From Mucilaginibacter boryungensis (lineage in GTDB: Bacteria; Bacteroidota; Bacteroidia; Sphingobacteriales; Sphingobacteriaceae): a stretch of 64,000 nt of DNA. Below the pieces are notes generated by a model. That model ran no database searches. It worked only from the letters and a program-made list of their open reading frames with translations, and was not told the origin of the DNA. Below are positions 42,131 through 52,627 of this stretch, piece after piece (within the stretch, counting starts at the first letter, position 1; every line of letters starts with the position of its first letter). The position numbers and the translations under genes are program-made. Location of the stretch: positions 2,108,001-2,172,000 of the forward strand of contig NZ_JADFFM010000001.1 of the NCBI RefSeq assembly GCF_015221995.1, written 5' to 3'.

Positions 42131-44713
42131 ATGCCCTCAATAACAAAGCTCAGTCAACGGGAAACTATTTTTAACCAAGAGGTGGAAAGCCGCTTTCAGT
42201 TATACGACAGTCTTTTCCTGACACTTCCTTTTTACCAGGTTAAAGATACCGGTATTTTGCTTCCGTTTTTTAGTTCGCACTGCGAAAAAGAAACCATTAA
42301 GCAAAAATCGCCGGCGGCTGTTATTGAATCATTCTTTAAGAAATACGTGCCGGATATTGATCACCAGGAGCAGATCAACCGCCTGTTCAGGTTTATCCAG
42401 TATATTGAAAGGCAGGTAGTTTTGTTTGATGCTATAGAGGATTCGTCATTTGGTAAAATTGGCCACTTTGAAAAGACAGGCACCCTGCAAAGTTTATTAC
42501 AACAAGTTGACGGTGACGATGATATGCGCAAGCAGATAAAGGAAAAGTTAAAGAAGTTTTCTTTGCGCCTGGTACTTACCGCTCACCCCACGCAGTTTTA
42601 CCCAAGCCGTGTTTTAGGCATCATGACCGACCTGATAGAGGCTTTAAAAATTAATGATATTAATACCATTAATTTATTGCTGCAGCAATTAGGTAAAACA
42701 CCATTCTTTAATAAAACATCACCTACACCGGTTGATGAGGCAGTGAGCCTCATATGGTTTTTAGAAAATGTATTTTATCATGCGGTAACCGCTACTCAAG
42801 CTAAGTTAGAAGAAGAGTTTGATATTGAAGATGCAAACCACCAGGTTGTTGAATTAGGTTTTTGGCCAGGCGGCGACCGGGATGGTAACCCTAACGTTAA
42901 TGCCGAAACAACCCAAACAGTTGCCGCTACTTTAAGACAGATTATATTCCGTTGCTACTACCGCGATTTTAGGGTTTTAAAACGCCGTATTACCTTCAGA
43001 GGTGTGGAGGCGGCCATGGGCGCCTTAGAAAAACTGCTTTATCAGAACGCATTTAACGAGCAGCCGCAGCCTGTTAACCTTCAGGATGAATTGATTGGCT
43101 TATTATCATCAATAAAAGAAACCTTATTGAAAGACCATGACAACTTATTTGTTGGTATTATAGATGATCTGCTGCATAAGGTACGGGCCTTTGGCTGTTA
43201 TTTCGCTACGTTGGATATCAGACAGGACAGCCGGGTCCTACGTAGTGTATTTAAATATTGTACCGAAGGGCACCGGGTAGATGAGCATATAAAAGACGGT
43301 TATTTAGATTTAAAAGAGAGCGATAAATTAACACACTTAACTTTTAACGAAGCTAATTTGTTTTGCGGTGATGATGCCGACGACTTAACAAAAGATACCC
43401 TGAATACCATCAGGCTGATGAAAACTATACAGTTATGCAATGGGGAGAAAGCCTGCCAGCGCTTCATTATTAGTAACTGTCAGCAAGCATCAGATATTTT
43501 ACAACTGATGGATTTGTTTTTATGGAGCGGCTGGAAAAAAGACGAACTAACCGTTGATTTTGCGCCACTATTTGAAACGGTGAACGATTTAAGCCATGCG
43601 GCCGAGATCATGGAGCGACTGTATACGCATCCGTTCTACAAAAAACACCTGAAAAATCGTAACAACCGCCAAACCATTATGTTGGGCTTTAGCGATAGTA
43701 CCAAAGATGGTGGTTATCTGATGGCCAATTGGTCTATATATAAAGCCAAGGTTGAACTAACCGCCATGGCCCGTAAACACGGCATAGAATTAGCTTTTTT
43801 TGATGGGAGAGGGGGGCCACCGGCACGCGGGGGAGGTAAAACGCACCGTTTTTATTCGTCGATGGGCGAAGATATAGCTAATGATCATATCCAATTAACT
43901 ATACAGGGGCAAACTGTAAGTTCGCAATATGGATCGGTAGATACGGCAAGGTTTAATTCAGAACAATTAATAAACGCAGGCATTATATCAGCACTAAATC
44001 CCAACAAACACGATTTGCTGGATAGCAGCCATAAAAAGATGATCTCGGATATGGCCGATGAAAGCTATAAAGCTTTTCTGGCCCTGCGCGAAGATCCTTT
44101 GTTTGTGGAATACCTGGAGAAATTGAGCCCGCTAAAATTATTATCCCGCATAAATATCAGCAGCCGGCCAACCAAAAGAAATGCAGATACCAAATTAAAG
44201 CTGGAAGATCTGCGCGCTATTAGTTTTGTGACCTCGTGGGGGCAAATGAAACAAAACATTCCAGGCTTTTATGGTGTTGGCACAGCCCTGAAAAAAATAA
44301 AGAAAGAAAAACGCTGGAAAGAAGTACAGGAGTTGTATCATAACTCGGGCTATTTTAAAACGGTTGTGGATAATTGTATGATGTCCATGTCGAAATCTGA
44401 TTTCCGGGTAACTGCTTACCTGGAAAATGATAAAACATTCGGCGCCTTTTGGACAAAGCTGCGGGATGAGTATGAATTGACCAAAGAACTGTTACTGGAA
44501 TTAACCAACAGTACCAGTCTGATGGAAGAGTATCCGATTGAAAAACGTTCCATAGCATTGCGCGAAAAGATTGTTTTGCCTTTGGTAATCATTCAGCATT
44601 ATGCGCTGCACAAATTAAATCATCATCATAACGATGAATTTACCGATGTTTATAATAAATTAGTGATCCGGACGGTTTATGGTATTGTAAACGCGGGACG
44701 TAATTCAGCTTAG
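42131..44713 (+). CDS. ppc: Phosphoenolpyruvate carboxylase
   Basis: An 860-residue PEPC, the enzyme that makes oxaloacetate from PEP and bicarbonate to fill the TCA cycle. It carries the catalytic His motif LVLTAHPTQ (about 150-158), FWPGGDRDGNP (about 244-254), and the second motif region FFDGRGGPPARGGG. In the usual form the latter reads FHGRGGTVGRGGG, so the Thr/Ser-Val/Ile-Gly before RGG is replaced by Pro-Pro-Ala. The protein ends RNSA instead of the usual (Q/R)NTG. The variant may be a Bacteroidetes subgroup. A ThuA-domain gene starts 2 bp after its stop and is probably co-transcribed. Confidence 0.93.
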   Translation: MPSITKLSQRETIFNQEVESRFQLYDSLFLTLPFYQVKDTGILLPFFSSHCEKETIKQKSPAAVIESFFKKYVPDIDHQEQINRLFRFIQYIERQVVLFDAIEDSSFGKIGHFEKTGTLQSLLQQVDGDDDMRKQIKEKLKKFSLRLVLTAHPTQFYPSRVLGIMTDLIEALKINDINTINLLLQQLGKTPFFNKTSPTPVDEAVSLIWFLENVFYHAVTATQAKLEEEFDIEDANHQVVELGFWPGGDRDGNPNVNAETTQTVAATLRQIIFRCYYRDFRVLKRRITFRGVEAAMGALEKLLYQNAFNEQPQPVNLQDELIGLLSSIKETLLKDHDNLFVGIIDDLLHKVRAFGCYFATLDIRQDSRVLRSVFKYCTEGHRVDEHIKDGYLDLKESDKLTHLTFNEANLFCGDDADDLTKDTLNTIRLMKTIQLCNGEKACQRFIISNCQQASDILQLMDLFLWSGWKKDELTVDFAPLFETVNDLSHAAEIMERLYTHPFYKKHLKNRNNRQTIMLGFSDSTKDGGYLMANWSIYKAKVELTAMARKHGIELAFFDGRGGPPARGGGKTHRFYSSMGEDIANDHIQLTIQGQTVSSQYGSVDTARFNSEQLINAGIISALNPNKHDLLDSSHKKMISDMADESYKAFLALREDPLFVEYLEKLSPLKLLSRINISSRPTKRNADTKLKLEDLRAISFVTSWGQMKQNIPGFYGVGTALKKIKKEKRWKEVQELYHNSGYFKTVVDNCMMSMSKSDFRVTAYLENDKTFGAFWTKLRDEYELTKELLLELTNSTSLMEEYPIEKRSIALREKIVLPLVIIQHYALHKLNHHHNDEFTDVYNKLVIRTVYGIVNAGRNSA

Positions 44714-44715
44714 TT

Positions 44716-45438
44716 ATGATGAAAAAGGTTTTAGTTTTTTTTGTATCCGGGATGCTATTTTTAAGCTTTACTTATAAGCCTAAAAATAAAGTCCTGATAT
44801 TTTCGCTAACAAAAGGTTACCATCACGCCTGTATTGCCGATGGCATTACAGCTATTAAACTTATTGGCGAAAAAGATAATTTCACAGTTGATACCACTAC
44901 AAACCCGGCGCTATTTACTGATGAAAACCTGAAGCAATACAAGGCGCTTATATTCTTGAGCCCTACAGGAAATTCATTGTTCAATGCGGATCAGCAAAAG
45001 GCCTTTATGAATTATATTCATAAAGGAGGTGGCTTCGTGGGCATCCATGCCGCTACCGATTGTTTATATGATTGGGATTGGTACGGCAAACTGGTTGGCG
45101 CTTATTTTCTTAAACATCCAAAAATTCAGCAGGCAACCTTAAATGTTATCGATCATAATCACCCATCAACCAAACAATTGCCTGATACCTGGCAACATAC
45201 CGATGAGTGGTATAACTTTAAACAGGTAAGCCCCGATATCCATGTGTTGATAAAAATTGATGAAAGCACTTATACGGGAGGGGAAATGAATGGCAATCAT
45301 CCCATTGCCTGGTATCATAAATTTGAAGGTGGCCGCATTTTTTATACAGAACTTGGCCATACTAAAGATGATTACACCACCGATACCTTGTTTATCCAAC
45401 ATTTAACGGGTGGTATTAACTACGCCTTGCATCGTTAA
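44716..45438 (+). CDS. ThuA-domain protein
   Basis: A 240-residue exported protein with a signal peptide (MMKKVLVFFVSGMLFLSFTYK) and one ThuA/GATase-like fold (about 25-235). Motifs KVLIFSLTKGYHHACI, GGGFVGIHAATDC and YDWDWYGKLVGAYF are typical of the trehalose-utilisation (ThuA) family. Members act on sugars, but the reaction is unproven. It starts 2 bp after ppc. Confidence 0.85.
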   Translation: MMKKVLVFFVSGMLFLSFTYKPKNKVLIFSLTKGYHHACIADGITAIKLIGEKDNFTVDTTTNPALFTDENLKQYKALIFLSPTGNSLFNADQQKAFMNYIHKGGGFVGIHAATDCLYDWDWYGKLVGAYFLKHPKIQQATLNVIDHNHPSTKQLPDTWQHTDEWYNFKQVSPDIHVLIKIDESTYTGGEMNGNHPIAWYHKFEGGRIFYTELGHTKDDYTTDTLFIQHLTGGINYALHR

Positions 45439-45534
45439 GGTAAAATTTATTGCATCATATTTAATATTTGTTTATGGTTTTGTAAACCAGGGTTAATAAT
45501 AATTGTTACAATATTATTCTTAACCTATAAAACG

Positions 45535-46068
45535 ATGAAAAATTTAAAGCCACTGTTTTTATTGCCGGTAATGGCAATCATTATCGTAGCATGCGGTGAC
45601 AATCAAAAATCTCATAACTATAATCAAAAAACCCAGGTTGATGCGGAAGGATTGGGTTTTATCAAAACGGCAAATGAATCAGGGCTTACTGAAATTAAAG
45701 CATCATCACTTGCTGAATCTATTTCAAAAAACCCGCGCGTTGTAAGTTTTGCAAAAATGATGGTAGCTGATCACAGTAAAGCAGCACAGGACTTATCTAA
45801 ACTGGCCCAGGATAAAATGGTCACAAAATCGGATACCTTAACTGTGGAGCATCAGCAAAAAATTGATAGTCTCGGCAAATTAACTGGAACCGCCTTTGAC
45901 AAAGCGTACATGAATATGATGTTAACAGACCATTTAAAAGCGGTAGAGATGTTTGAAAAAGCAAGTGCGGATAGGATAGAAGCGGTACAGGATTTTGCAA
46001 AAAAAACTTTGCCAGCATTAAAAATGCACCTGGATTCAGCCAAGGCCATAAATAGCAGTTTAAAATAA
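45535..46068 (+). CDS. DUF4142 lipoprotein
   Basis: A 177-residue lipoprotein of the DUF4142 family. The signal MKNLKPLFLLPVMAIIIVAC ends in a lipobox, and the DUF4142 domain (about 40-175) is a four-helix bundle of ferritin-like shape with the segments FIKTANESGLTEIKASSLAES and FAKMMVADHSKAAQDLSKLA. The family is widespread and its role is unknown. It overlaps the convergent DUF763 gene by 9 bp at the 3' ends. Confidence 0.88.
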   Translation: MKNLKPLFLLPVMAIIIVACGDNQKSHNYNQKTQVDAEGLGFIKTANESGLTEIKASSLAESISKNPRVVSFAKMMVADHSKAAQDLSKLAQDKMVTKSDTLTVEHQQKIDSLGKLTGTAFDKAYMNMMLTDHLKAVEMFEKASADRIEAVQDFAKKTLPALKMHLDSAKAINSSLK

Positions 46069-47262
46069 CTTTAATTGCTGGTTTTGAGGTGGTTTGGCAC
46101 GCCCAAATACGGTGCGTCCGCCATACTTCCAGGAATCATTTCTTTCCTTCTCAATTACCGCGTCGAAATTGGCGTTAGGGGTAAAATCCTGCTCAGCGCG
46201 TTTTGCTATACTATGAAGCCGTTTAATGGCCTCATTTTTATCTGAATTACCCATTTTTGCCTTGTGTATAGCCGTTTGCAACGTGCCGATGGTTTCATCA
46301 TAAACTTTAGTAGGGACAGGGAAGGGGTGCCCGTCCTTTCCGCCATGCGCGAAAGAAAATCTTGCCGGGTCTTTAAACCGTGATGGCGTGCCATAAATAA
46401 CCTCGCTTACCAATGTTAATGATTGCAAAGTGCGCGGGCCTAAACCTTCCAGTAATAAAAGGTCTTCAAAGTCAGCCGGGCGTTTTTCATGGGCCAACCA
46501 AAGCACGGCGCCAAGCCGTTTCAAATCAACATCTTTAGCTTTTACATCGTGGTGTGCGGGCATGGTCAAATGTCTTATTTCATTGAGCATTATATCAGGC
46601 TGCTCATTTGAAATAGTCATGATCTTATCACGGGTCACATCAGCGCGTTTATCTGAAAGATTTATAATTTCGCCATAATTTTGACCATAAATTGCGCTGT
46701 GCGGATCGTTAACAAAAGAGGTCAGATCATCAGAATGCCAGTGATAACGCCGCGCGGTGCTGGAGCCGTCGCTCATGCCTTGCTGCACAACCGACCATTT
46801 ACCCGTGTTACTTACAATAAAATTATGCGTATATAACTGGAAACCATCCTGGATAGCTGTATTATCAACTTTAGCGCTAAGCTTACTGCAACGCACAAGG
46901 TAATTACCATCCAAGCCTGTAGCATCGCCTAAACGCAATAATTCATTTGGCGTTTCCCGCGAAAATTTTCCTTTGCCACCACAAATGTAAATCCCCAGTT
47001 CTTTGGCGTGCGGGTTTATTGCTCGTTTCAGCGCACCCATAACTGATGTGGTCACGCCTGAAGAATGCCAGTCCATTCCCATAACAGCGCCAAGGCTCTG
47101 AAACCAAAACGGATCGCTTAAACGCTTTAAAACTTCTTCGTTACCATATTCCATTACAATACATTCCATTACAGCCAGCCCTAATTTAGCCATACGCTCG
47201 GCCAGCCATTTGGGAACATAACCATAATGTAACGGAAGATCTGTACTGCCAGAACGTTTCAT
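46060..47262 (-). CDS. DUF763 protein
   Basis: A 400-residue soluble protein of DUF763. The start MKRSGSTDLPLHYGYVPKWLAERM and the segments VMGMDWHSSGVTTSVMGALKRA, GLGPRTLQSLTLVSEVIYGTPSRFKDPARFSFAHGGKDGHPFPVP are typical of this family. Many members come from archaea and thermophiles, with scattered bacteria. The GLGPRTLQSL stretch resembles a helix-hairpin-helix, hinting at DNA or RNA binding. The Met at 47262 matches the family start; a Met 11 codons upstream adds unlike residues. Function is not known. Confidence 0.88.
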   Translation of the reverse strand: MKRSGSTDLPLHYGYVPKWLAERMAKLGLAVMECIVMEYGNEEVLKRLSDPFWFQSLGAVMGMDWHSSGVTTSVMGALKRAINPHAKELGIYICGGKGKFSRETPNELLRLGDATGLDGNYLVRCSKLSAKVDNTAIQDGFQLYTHNFIVSNTGKWSVVQQGMSDGSSTARRYHWHSDDLTSFVNDPHSAIYGQNYGEIINLSDKRADVTRDKIMTISNEQPDIMLNEIRHLTMPAHHDVKAKDVDLKRLGAVLWLAHEKRPADFEDLLLLEGLGPRTLQSLTLVSEVIYGTPSRFKDPARFSFAHGGKDGHPFPVPTKVYDETIGTLQTAIHKAKMGNSDKNEAIKRLHSIAKRAEQDFTPNANFDAVIEKERNDSWKYGGRTVFGRAKPPQNQQLKLF

Positions 47263-47343
47263 GCTAACAAAATTAGCAATAAATATTAAAAACAAGAAAA
47301 AAAAATTGTCTCATAATATTTATTATGTTAAATAATAATTTTA

Positions 47344-47375
47344 AAAAGAGAGACTACCTAAATAGTCTCTCTTTT
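47344..47375 (-). terminator. Intrinsic terminator of the gyrA-TPR-TPR operon
   Basis: A perfect 13-bp stem (47344-47356 with 47363-47375) and a 6-nt loop; read on the minus strand it follows the last TPR gene. Confidence 0.85.
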
Positions 47376-47379
47376 AATG

Positions 47380-48741
47380 TTATTTCTGAGCTGGCGCACT
47401 ACCACCCTGTTGTAGTGCTTCAATTTGTTTTTTCAACTCGTTAGCATGGGCCATATCGTTTTTCCCAAGATAATAAGTTCTTAAGTTAGTTAATGCGTCA
47501 ACATTTTTAGGCTGCAAATCAACAGCTTTTTGCAGATATGGTTTAGCAGCGTCAAATAAAACATTTGCTTTGGCCATACCGGCATCATATTCTTTTTGTC
47601 TGCTCACCGGTAAATTCCTGGTTTTGTTAAATAAATCAATAGCCGGGTTTATTAATACATAACCCAAATTCAAATTCGCTTCAAAATAATTAGGGTCAAT
47701 CTCTAAAGCTTTGCGATACGCATTTTCAGCCTTTTTTAAATTTTCATCGCGATTTTTTACTAAATCAGCCATTTCAGGTGAAATGGTTGCGGTTACTGCT
47801 GGCTGCGCAGCCGGTTTTGCTCCCGGTCTTGTAGCTGGTGTAGCAGTTTTAGCAGGCGCATTTTTACTTAAAGCATCAATCTTTTTGTTGTACTGATCAG
47901 CAACCTGGGTATAAGTTATACCTGCATAGTAATACAATACTTTATTTTTAGGATCGTTAGCTATTGCTTTTTCAATATTAGCTAATACCTCAGCCTGTTT
48001 ACCTGTTTGCAGGTTTAGTTCAATTACACGTTTGCTGAATGTTGGATCGGTTGGATAAGCCGCGGCAGCATCGTTTAAAACCTTTATAGCGCCAACGGTA
48101 TCTTTTTTCTGTAAATAGAAATTTGACAAGTCCTGGTATGCACGTTGTTTACCTGAATACTTAGTGGTAACTAATTTATTGTAATTAGTGATGGCCGCAT
48201 CCCACATACCTGCATTTGCGGCTGCTATACCGGTGTAATAAATCGCGTTAGTATCTTCAGGCAATACGGTACGGTAATAATCGAATGATTTATAGGCCAG
48301 ATCATATTTCTTATCGCCATACTCCTTCACTCCCTTGTTTAGCTGGTACTGGGCCATATTCAAATGTGCCTGATCTATCATTTTTTTGTATTCACCTTTG
48401 GTATCCAGTTCTTTCGCTTTAGTCAATGCTTCTTCAGCAGTTGCAAATAATGGAGTTGAAGTAGCCGCAACAGTATCACTTGCAGCTAAAGCGCTATAAA
48501 TAGATCCTTTTAAGGCATAAGTTTGCGCCAGGTTAGCAGTTTTTTCATTTGCGGCGGCTTTGTCTATTGATGCCTTAGCAGCGGTTAGGCTGGTATTGGC
48601 AATTTTTGCCATAGCCTTATTGTTCCTTAATTGATCGTATTTATTAAACTCTGTTTCCGCTGTGGTTAGCTCCGATTTTTGTGCAAAAGCGGTTATTGTC
48701 ATTAAGCCTAACAGGCCTGTCATCAAAAACTTGATTTTCAT
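47380..48741 (-). CDS. TPR protein, last gene of the gyrA operon
   Basis: A 453-residue exported protein with a signal peptide (to about residue 20) and TPR helices over most of its length (about 30-270 and 330-445), with an Ala/Pro/Thr-rich linker between (about 290-315). It is the third gene of the gyrA operon, 3 bp after its partner. TPR proteins in the periplasm act as scaffolds; the role here is unknown. Confidence 0.85.
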   Translation of the reverse strand: MKIKFLMTGLLGLMTITAFAQKSELTTAETEFNKYDQLRNNKAMAKIANTSLTAAKASIDKAAANEKTANLAQTYALKGSIYSALAASDTVAATSTPLFATAEEALTKAKELDTKGEYKKMIDQAHLNMAQYQLNKGVKEYGDKKYDLAYKSFDYYRTVLPEDTNAIYYTGIAAANAGMWDAAITNYNKLVTTKYSGKQRAYQDLSNFYLQKKDTVGAIKVLNDAAAAYPTDPTFSKRVIELNLQTGKQAEVLANIEKAIANDPKNKVLYYYAGITYTQVADQYNKKIDALSKNAPAKTATPATRPGAKPAAQPAVTATISPEMADLVKNRDENLKKAENAYRKALEIDPNYFEANLNLGYVLINPAIDLFNKTRNLPVSRQKEYDAGMAKANVLFDAAKPYLQKAVDLQPKNVDALTNLRTYYLGKNDMAHANELKKQIEALQQGGSAPAQK

Positions 48742-48744
48742 AAT

Positions 48745-49863
48745 TTATTGATTGGTTAGCTGTTTTAATTTATTATTTATCCTATCTAATTGATCGTTGT
48801 TTCCTTCTTTGCCATATACTAATTGCAATAAATGTAAGCACTTCGTATCATTCGGCGATATTTCATTTGCTTTTTCAAGCCATAGTTTTGCGCGGGATAA
48901 ATCCTTAGCTGAATTAATGCCTTTTTTTCGTTCACTTATTTTACAATATAACAAGCCCAAATTAAATACCGGGTCGTACGATGCACCGTTCAATTCTATA
49001 GCCCGTAAATAAAGTGACTCGGCTTTATCATAATGGTTTAGATGGTCATAGCAATTTGCAGCTATAAACGCAATATCAGCATTATTTGGATTATCATCAA
49101 GCAACTGCGGTAATAATGGCGCTAATGCATTATAGTTTTTATTATTGTTATAGATATTGGCCTCTTCCAGCAAAAAGGATTTGTCGTTAGGCAAAAGTTT
49201 CCTCCCCTTTTGTAGTAATTGCAGCGCTTTCGCCGTATCCCCTATCATTTTGTAGGTATTTGCAGCTGCATCAATGTACTCACTTCGGATAGTATCTGTG
49301 CTTAAAAGAATGTTGTAATACTTTGCTGCTTCTTGCACATTACCCAATTTATTATTAGCATAAGCAATGTAAGCGTTAATTTCCCTGAATGAAGGTGCGT
49401 AGGTCTGCGCTTTTTTAAACGATTGCAACGCGTTGCTATAATCGGATATGTGCATTTGCTGGAAACCATGCCGCAAATAAGCGTTACCCAGGCACCTGCG
49501 CGAATAGCTCATTTCCGCCTGGTATTTGTATATTTTTTTTCTTTTGGAAAGATCATCAACCAATTGGGTGGTTTGTAAAAAAAACCCTGCTGGTTGGTTT
49601 AGCTTATTGAGCGAATCGGTATAAACAATGCTGGAATAAACCAAAGCCTTGTACACATTTTTTTCAAGGTCGGATGAATCTGATTTGGTTCTGATCAGGC
49701 TATCGACCGTTTTCTTAGCGTTGCCAAGATATTTAAGATCGTTTTGCTTTTTATAATAAGCTAAACTGTTTACCACACCTTTCAACACTTCCGACTGGCA
49801 GAAGGCAAAAGATGAAGTAAACAGTAAAAAAGCTACCGAAAAAATTATTTTACGGCTGTTCAT
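48745..49863 (-). CDS. TPR protein, second gene of the gyrA operon
   Basis: A 372-residue exported TPR protein: signal peptide to about residue 22, then helix pairs (about 100-360; for instance SDYSNALQSFKKAQTYAPSFREINAYIAYANNKLGNVQEAAKYYNILL). It lies 9 bp downstream of gyrA and 3 bp upstream of the other TPR gene. The arrangement suggests that the two TPR proteins work together. Confidence 0.85.
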   Translation of the reverse strand: MNSRKIIFSVAFLLFTSSFAFCQSEVLKGVVNSLAYYKKQNDLKYLGNAKKTVDSLIRTKSDSSDLEKNVYKALVYSSIVYTDSLNKLNQPAGFFLQTTQLVDDLSKRKKIYKYQAEMSYSRRCLGNAYLRHGFQQMHISDYSNALQSFKKAQTYAPSFREINAYIAYANNKLGNVQEAAKYYNILLSTDTIRSEYIDAAANTYKMIGDTAKALQLLQKGRKLLPNDKSFLLEEANIYNNNKNYNALAPLLPQLLDDNPNNADIAFIAANCYDHLNHYDKAESLYLRAIELNGASYDPVFNLGLLYCKISERKKGINSAKDLSRAKLWLEKANEISPNDTKCLHLLQLVYGKEGNNDQLDRINNKLKQLTNQ

Positions 49864-49872
49864 AGATATATT

Positions 49873-52461
49873 TTATTCTTCGTCGGCAGGCGGTTCAGTT
49901 GACTCCGTGCCGGGTGCCTCTCCCCCTTCGGTGGCGTTACCTTCAGGATTTACACCTTCAGTTGCTTCGCCTTCCTGTGCTTCAACCTCTTCCTCTTCGT
50001 GCTCAATTTTTGCTACCGATGCAATTTCATCATCGCCTTTCAATGTTATTAATCTAACACCTTGTGTGGCGCGGCCCATTGTCCGTAATTCGCTTACCGC
50101 GATACGGATAATGATACCCGATTTATTGATGATCATCAGATCTTCATCATCAGTAACACCTTTTATGGCAACAAGTTTGCCGGTTTTTTCAGTTACACTG
50201 ATAGTTTTAACACCTTTACCACCACGATTAGTAACGCGGTAGTCATCAATATCGGTACGTTTGCCATAACCTTTTTCTGAAACTACCAGTACGGTTGTAT
50301 CAGGGTTATCAATACTGATCATACCTACTACTTCGTCATTTTCGCTATCTAAAGTAATACCACGCACACCTGTTGCGGTACGCCCCATAGGGCGAACGGT
50401 TGACTCGTTAAAGCGGATGGCACGACCTGATTTAAGCGCCATTACAATCTCGCTGCTACCGCTGGTCAAATTCGCTTCAAGCAGCGTATCGCCTTCGTTT
50501 ATATTGATTGCGTTGATACCATTGGCACGCGGACGTGAATAAGCTTCCAGCGAAGTTTTCTTAATGGTGCCTTTAGCAGTACACATAATGATAAAGTTGT
50601 TTTCCAGGTATTCCTGGTCTTTTAACGATGTCAGTTTGATGTATGCTTTAATTTTTTCTTCTTTCGGAATGTTGATGATGTTCTGAATGGCACGGCCCTT
50701 AGACGTACGTGTACCTTCCGGTATTTCAAATACCCTCAACCAGAAACAGCGGCCTGCTTCGGTAAAGAACAGCATGTAGTTGTGGTTTGATGCGATGAAC
50801 AGGTGTTCAATAAAGTCCTCATCGCGGCTGTTACTGCCTAACGATCCTTTACCACCACGGCCCTGCCTGCGGTATTCAGTTAATGAAGTACGTTTGATAT
50901 AACCTTCACGGGATATGGTAATAACCACATTCTCATCTTCGATAAAGTCTTCCGTATTCATTTCTGCCGATGAGTGAACCATTTCGGTTTTACGTTCATC
51001 GCCATATTTATCGCGTATTTCAGTCAGCTCATCTTTAATGATCTGGTAGCGCAAGCCTTCATCAGCCAGGATAGATTTCAAGTAGTTGATCTGCTCCATT
51101 AAAGCGGCATATTCATCTTTGATCTTATCACGCTCCAGACCGGTTAACCTGCGTAAGGTCATATCCAAAATAGCACGTGCCTGTATTTCGGACAAACCGA
51201 ATTTGCTCATCAAACCATCACGGGCTTCTTCCGGAGTGTTTGAACCGCGTATCAGCGCGATAACTTCGTCCAGATGGTCAAGCGCTATCAGCAAACCTTC
51301 CAAAATGTGCGCGCGCTTTTCAGCTTCGGCTAATTCATATTTGGTGCGACGGATAACTACCTCATGCCTGTGCTCAACAAAGTGATGGATCAGGTCTTTC
51401 AGGTTCAGTAACATTGGTCGGCCATGCACCAGTGCAATGTTGTTAATACTGAACGATGTTTGCAACGCGGTATATTTATACAGGTTGTTTAGTACGATAA
51501 GCGCGTTTGCTTCGCGTTTTATCTCATAAACCACACGGATACCTTCGCGGTTGGACTGATCGCTGATAGAAGATATACCTTCAATTTTCTTTTCGTTTAC
51601 CAGTTCAGCTGTACGTTCGATCATCAGCGATTTATTGATCTGGTAAGGTATTTCAGTTACTACAATGCGCTCGCGGTCATTACCGAAAGTTTCAATTTCA
51701 GCACGTGCACGTATAACTATACGGCCGCGACCGGTCAGGAAAGCATCTTTAGCACCTTCGTAACCGTAGATGATACCGCCTGTAGGGAAATCAGGGCCTT
51801 TAATATGCTTCATTAACTCGGTAACCTCAATATTGCGGTCGTCAATTAAAGCTAAAGTGGCATTAATTACCTCGGTTAAGTTATGTGGGGCCATGTTTGT
51901 GGCCATACCCACCGCAATACCTGACGCTCCGTTAACCAGCAGGTTAGGGATTTTTGCCGGCAATACGGTTGGCTCCTCTAACGAGTCGTCAAAGTTAAGT
52001 TGAAAGTCAATGGTATCCTTGTTGATATCCGCCAGCATTTCTTCAGCAATTTTCTGAAGCCTTGCTTCGGTATACCTCATGGCCGCTGGCTGGTCACCGT
52101 CGATAGATCCATAGTTACCCTGGCCCTCAACAAAAGGATAACGTAAGCTCCAATCCTGGGCCATACGTACCATGGCATCGTAAACAGAGGTATCACCGTG
52201 CGGGTGATACTTACCCAGCACCTCACCCACAATACGGGCCGATTTTTTATAAGGTTTGTTATTATTCAGGCCCAGATCAAGCATGCCATAAAGCACGCGC
52301 CTGTGTACCGGCTTCAATCCGTCGCGCACGTCAGGAAGCGCCCTTGATACGATAACCGACATTGAATAATCAATGTAGGCCGATCGCATTTCTTCATCAA
52401 TATTTATTGGAATTATTCTGTCTTCTTTGTGCGAATTTTCGTTTTCTGTATCTTCAGCCAT
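49873..52461 (-). CDS. gyrA: DNA gyrase subunit A
   Basis: An 862-residue type II topoisomerase subunit. The N-terminal breakage-reunion domain holds the quinolone region ([24 protein letters not shown]) and the active-site Tyr in [10 protein letters not shown] (about 130). The C-terminal domain is a six-bladed pinwheel with the GyrA box as QGRGGKG (in [13 protein letters not shown]), and the protein ends in an acidic Glu/Pro/Gly-rich tail. The GyrA box favours GyrA over ParC. It heads an operon with two TPR genes. Confidence 0.95.
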   Translation of the reverse strand: MAEDTENENSHKEDRIIPINIDEEMRSAYIDYSMSVIVSRALPDVRDGLKPVHRRVLYGMLDLGLNNNKPYKKSARIVGEVLGKYHPHGDTSVYDAMVRMAQDWSLRYPFVEGQGNYGSIDGDQPAAMRYTEARLQKIAEEMLADINKDTIDFQLNFDDSLEEPTVLPAKIPNLLVNGASGIAVGMATNMAPHNLTEVINATLALIDDRNIEVTELMKHIKGPDFPTGGIIYGYEGAKDAFLTGRGRIVIRARAEIETFGNDRERIVVTEIPYQINKSLMIERTAELVNEKKIEGISSISDQSNREGIRVVYEIKREANALIVLNNLYKYTALQTSFSINNIALVHGRPMLLNLKDLIHHFVEHRHEVVIRRTKYELAEAEKRAHILEGLLIALDHLDEVIALIRGSNTPEEARDGLMSKFGLSEIQARAILDMTLRRLTGLERDKIKDEYAALMEQINYLKSILADEGLRYQIIKDELTEIRDKYGDERKTEMVHSSAEMNTEDFIEDENVVITISREGYIKRTSLTEYRRQGRGGKGSLGSNSRDEDFIEHLFIASNHNYMLFFTEAGRCFWLRVFEIPEGTRTSKGRAIQNIINIPKEEKIKAYIKLTSLKDQEYLENNFIIMCTAKGTIKKTSLEAYSRPRANGINAININEGDTLLEANLTSGSSEIVMALKSGRAIRFNESTVRPMGRTATGVRGITLDSENDEVVGMISIDNPDTTVLVVSEKGYGKRTDIDDYRVTNRGGKGVKTISVTEKTGKLVAIKGVTDDEDLMIINKSGIIIRIAVSELRTMGRATQGVRLITLKGDDEIASVAKIEHEEEEVEAQEGEATEGVNPEGNATEGGEAPGTESTEPPADEE

Positions 52462-52627
52462 CTTAATTAATTAATAGAATATTGCGCTATAAAAGGTTTA
52501 TAGTTTTTTGTTTTTCAAAGCGACCTGCGAAGATAGGAATTTTAACTTTAGCCCCACATTTTTTTACTAACATATTGGCCGTTTTACACATAAAAAACGC
52601 CATTTTGGGCTATTATTTATCCACACT

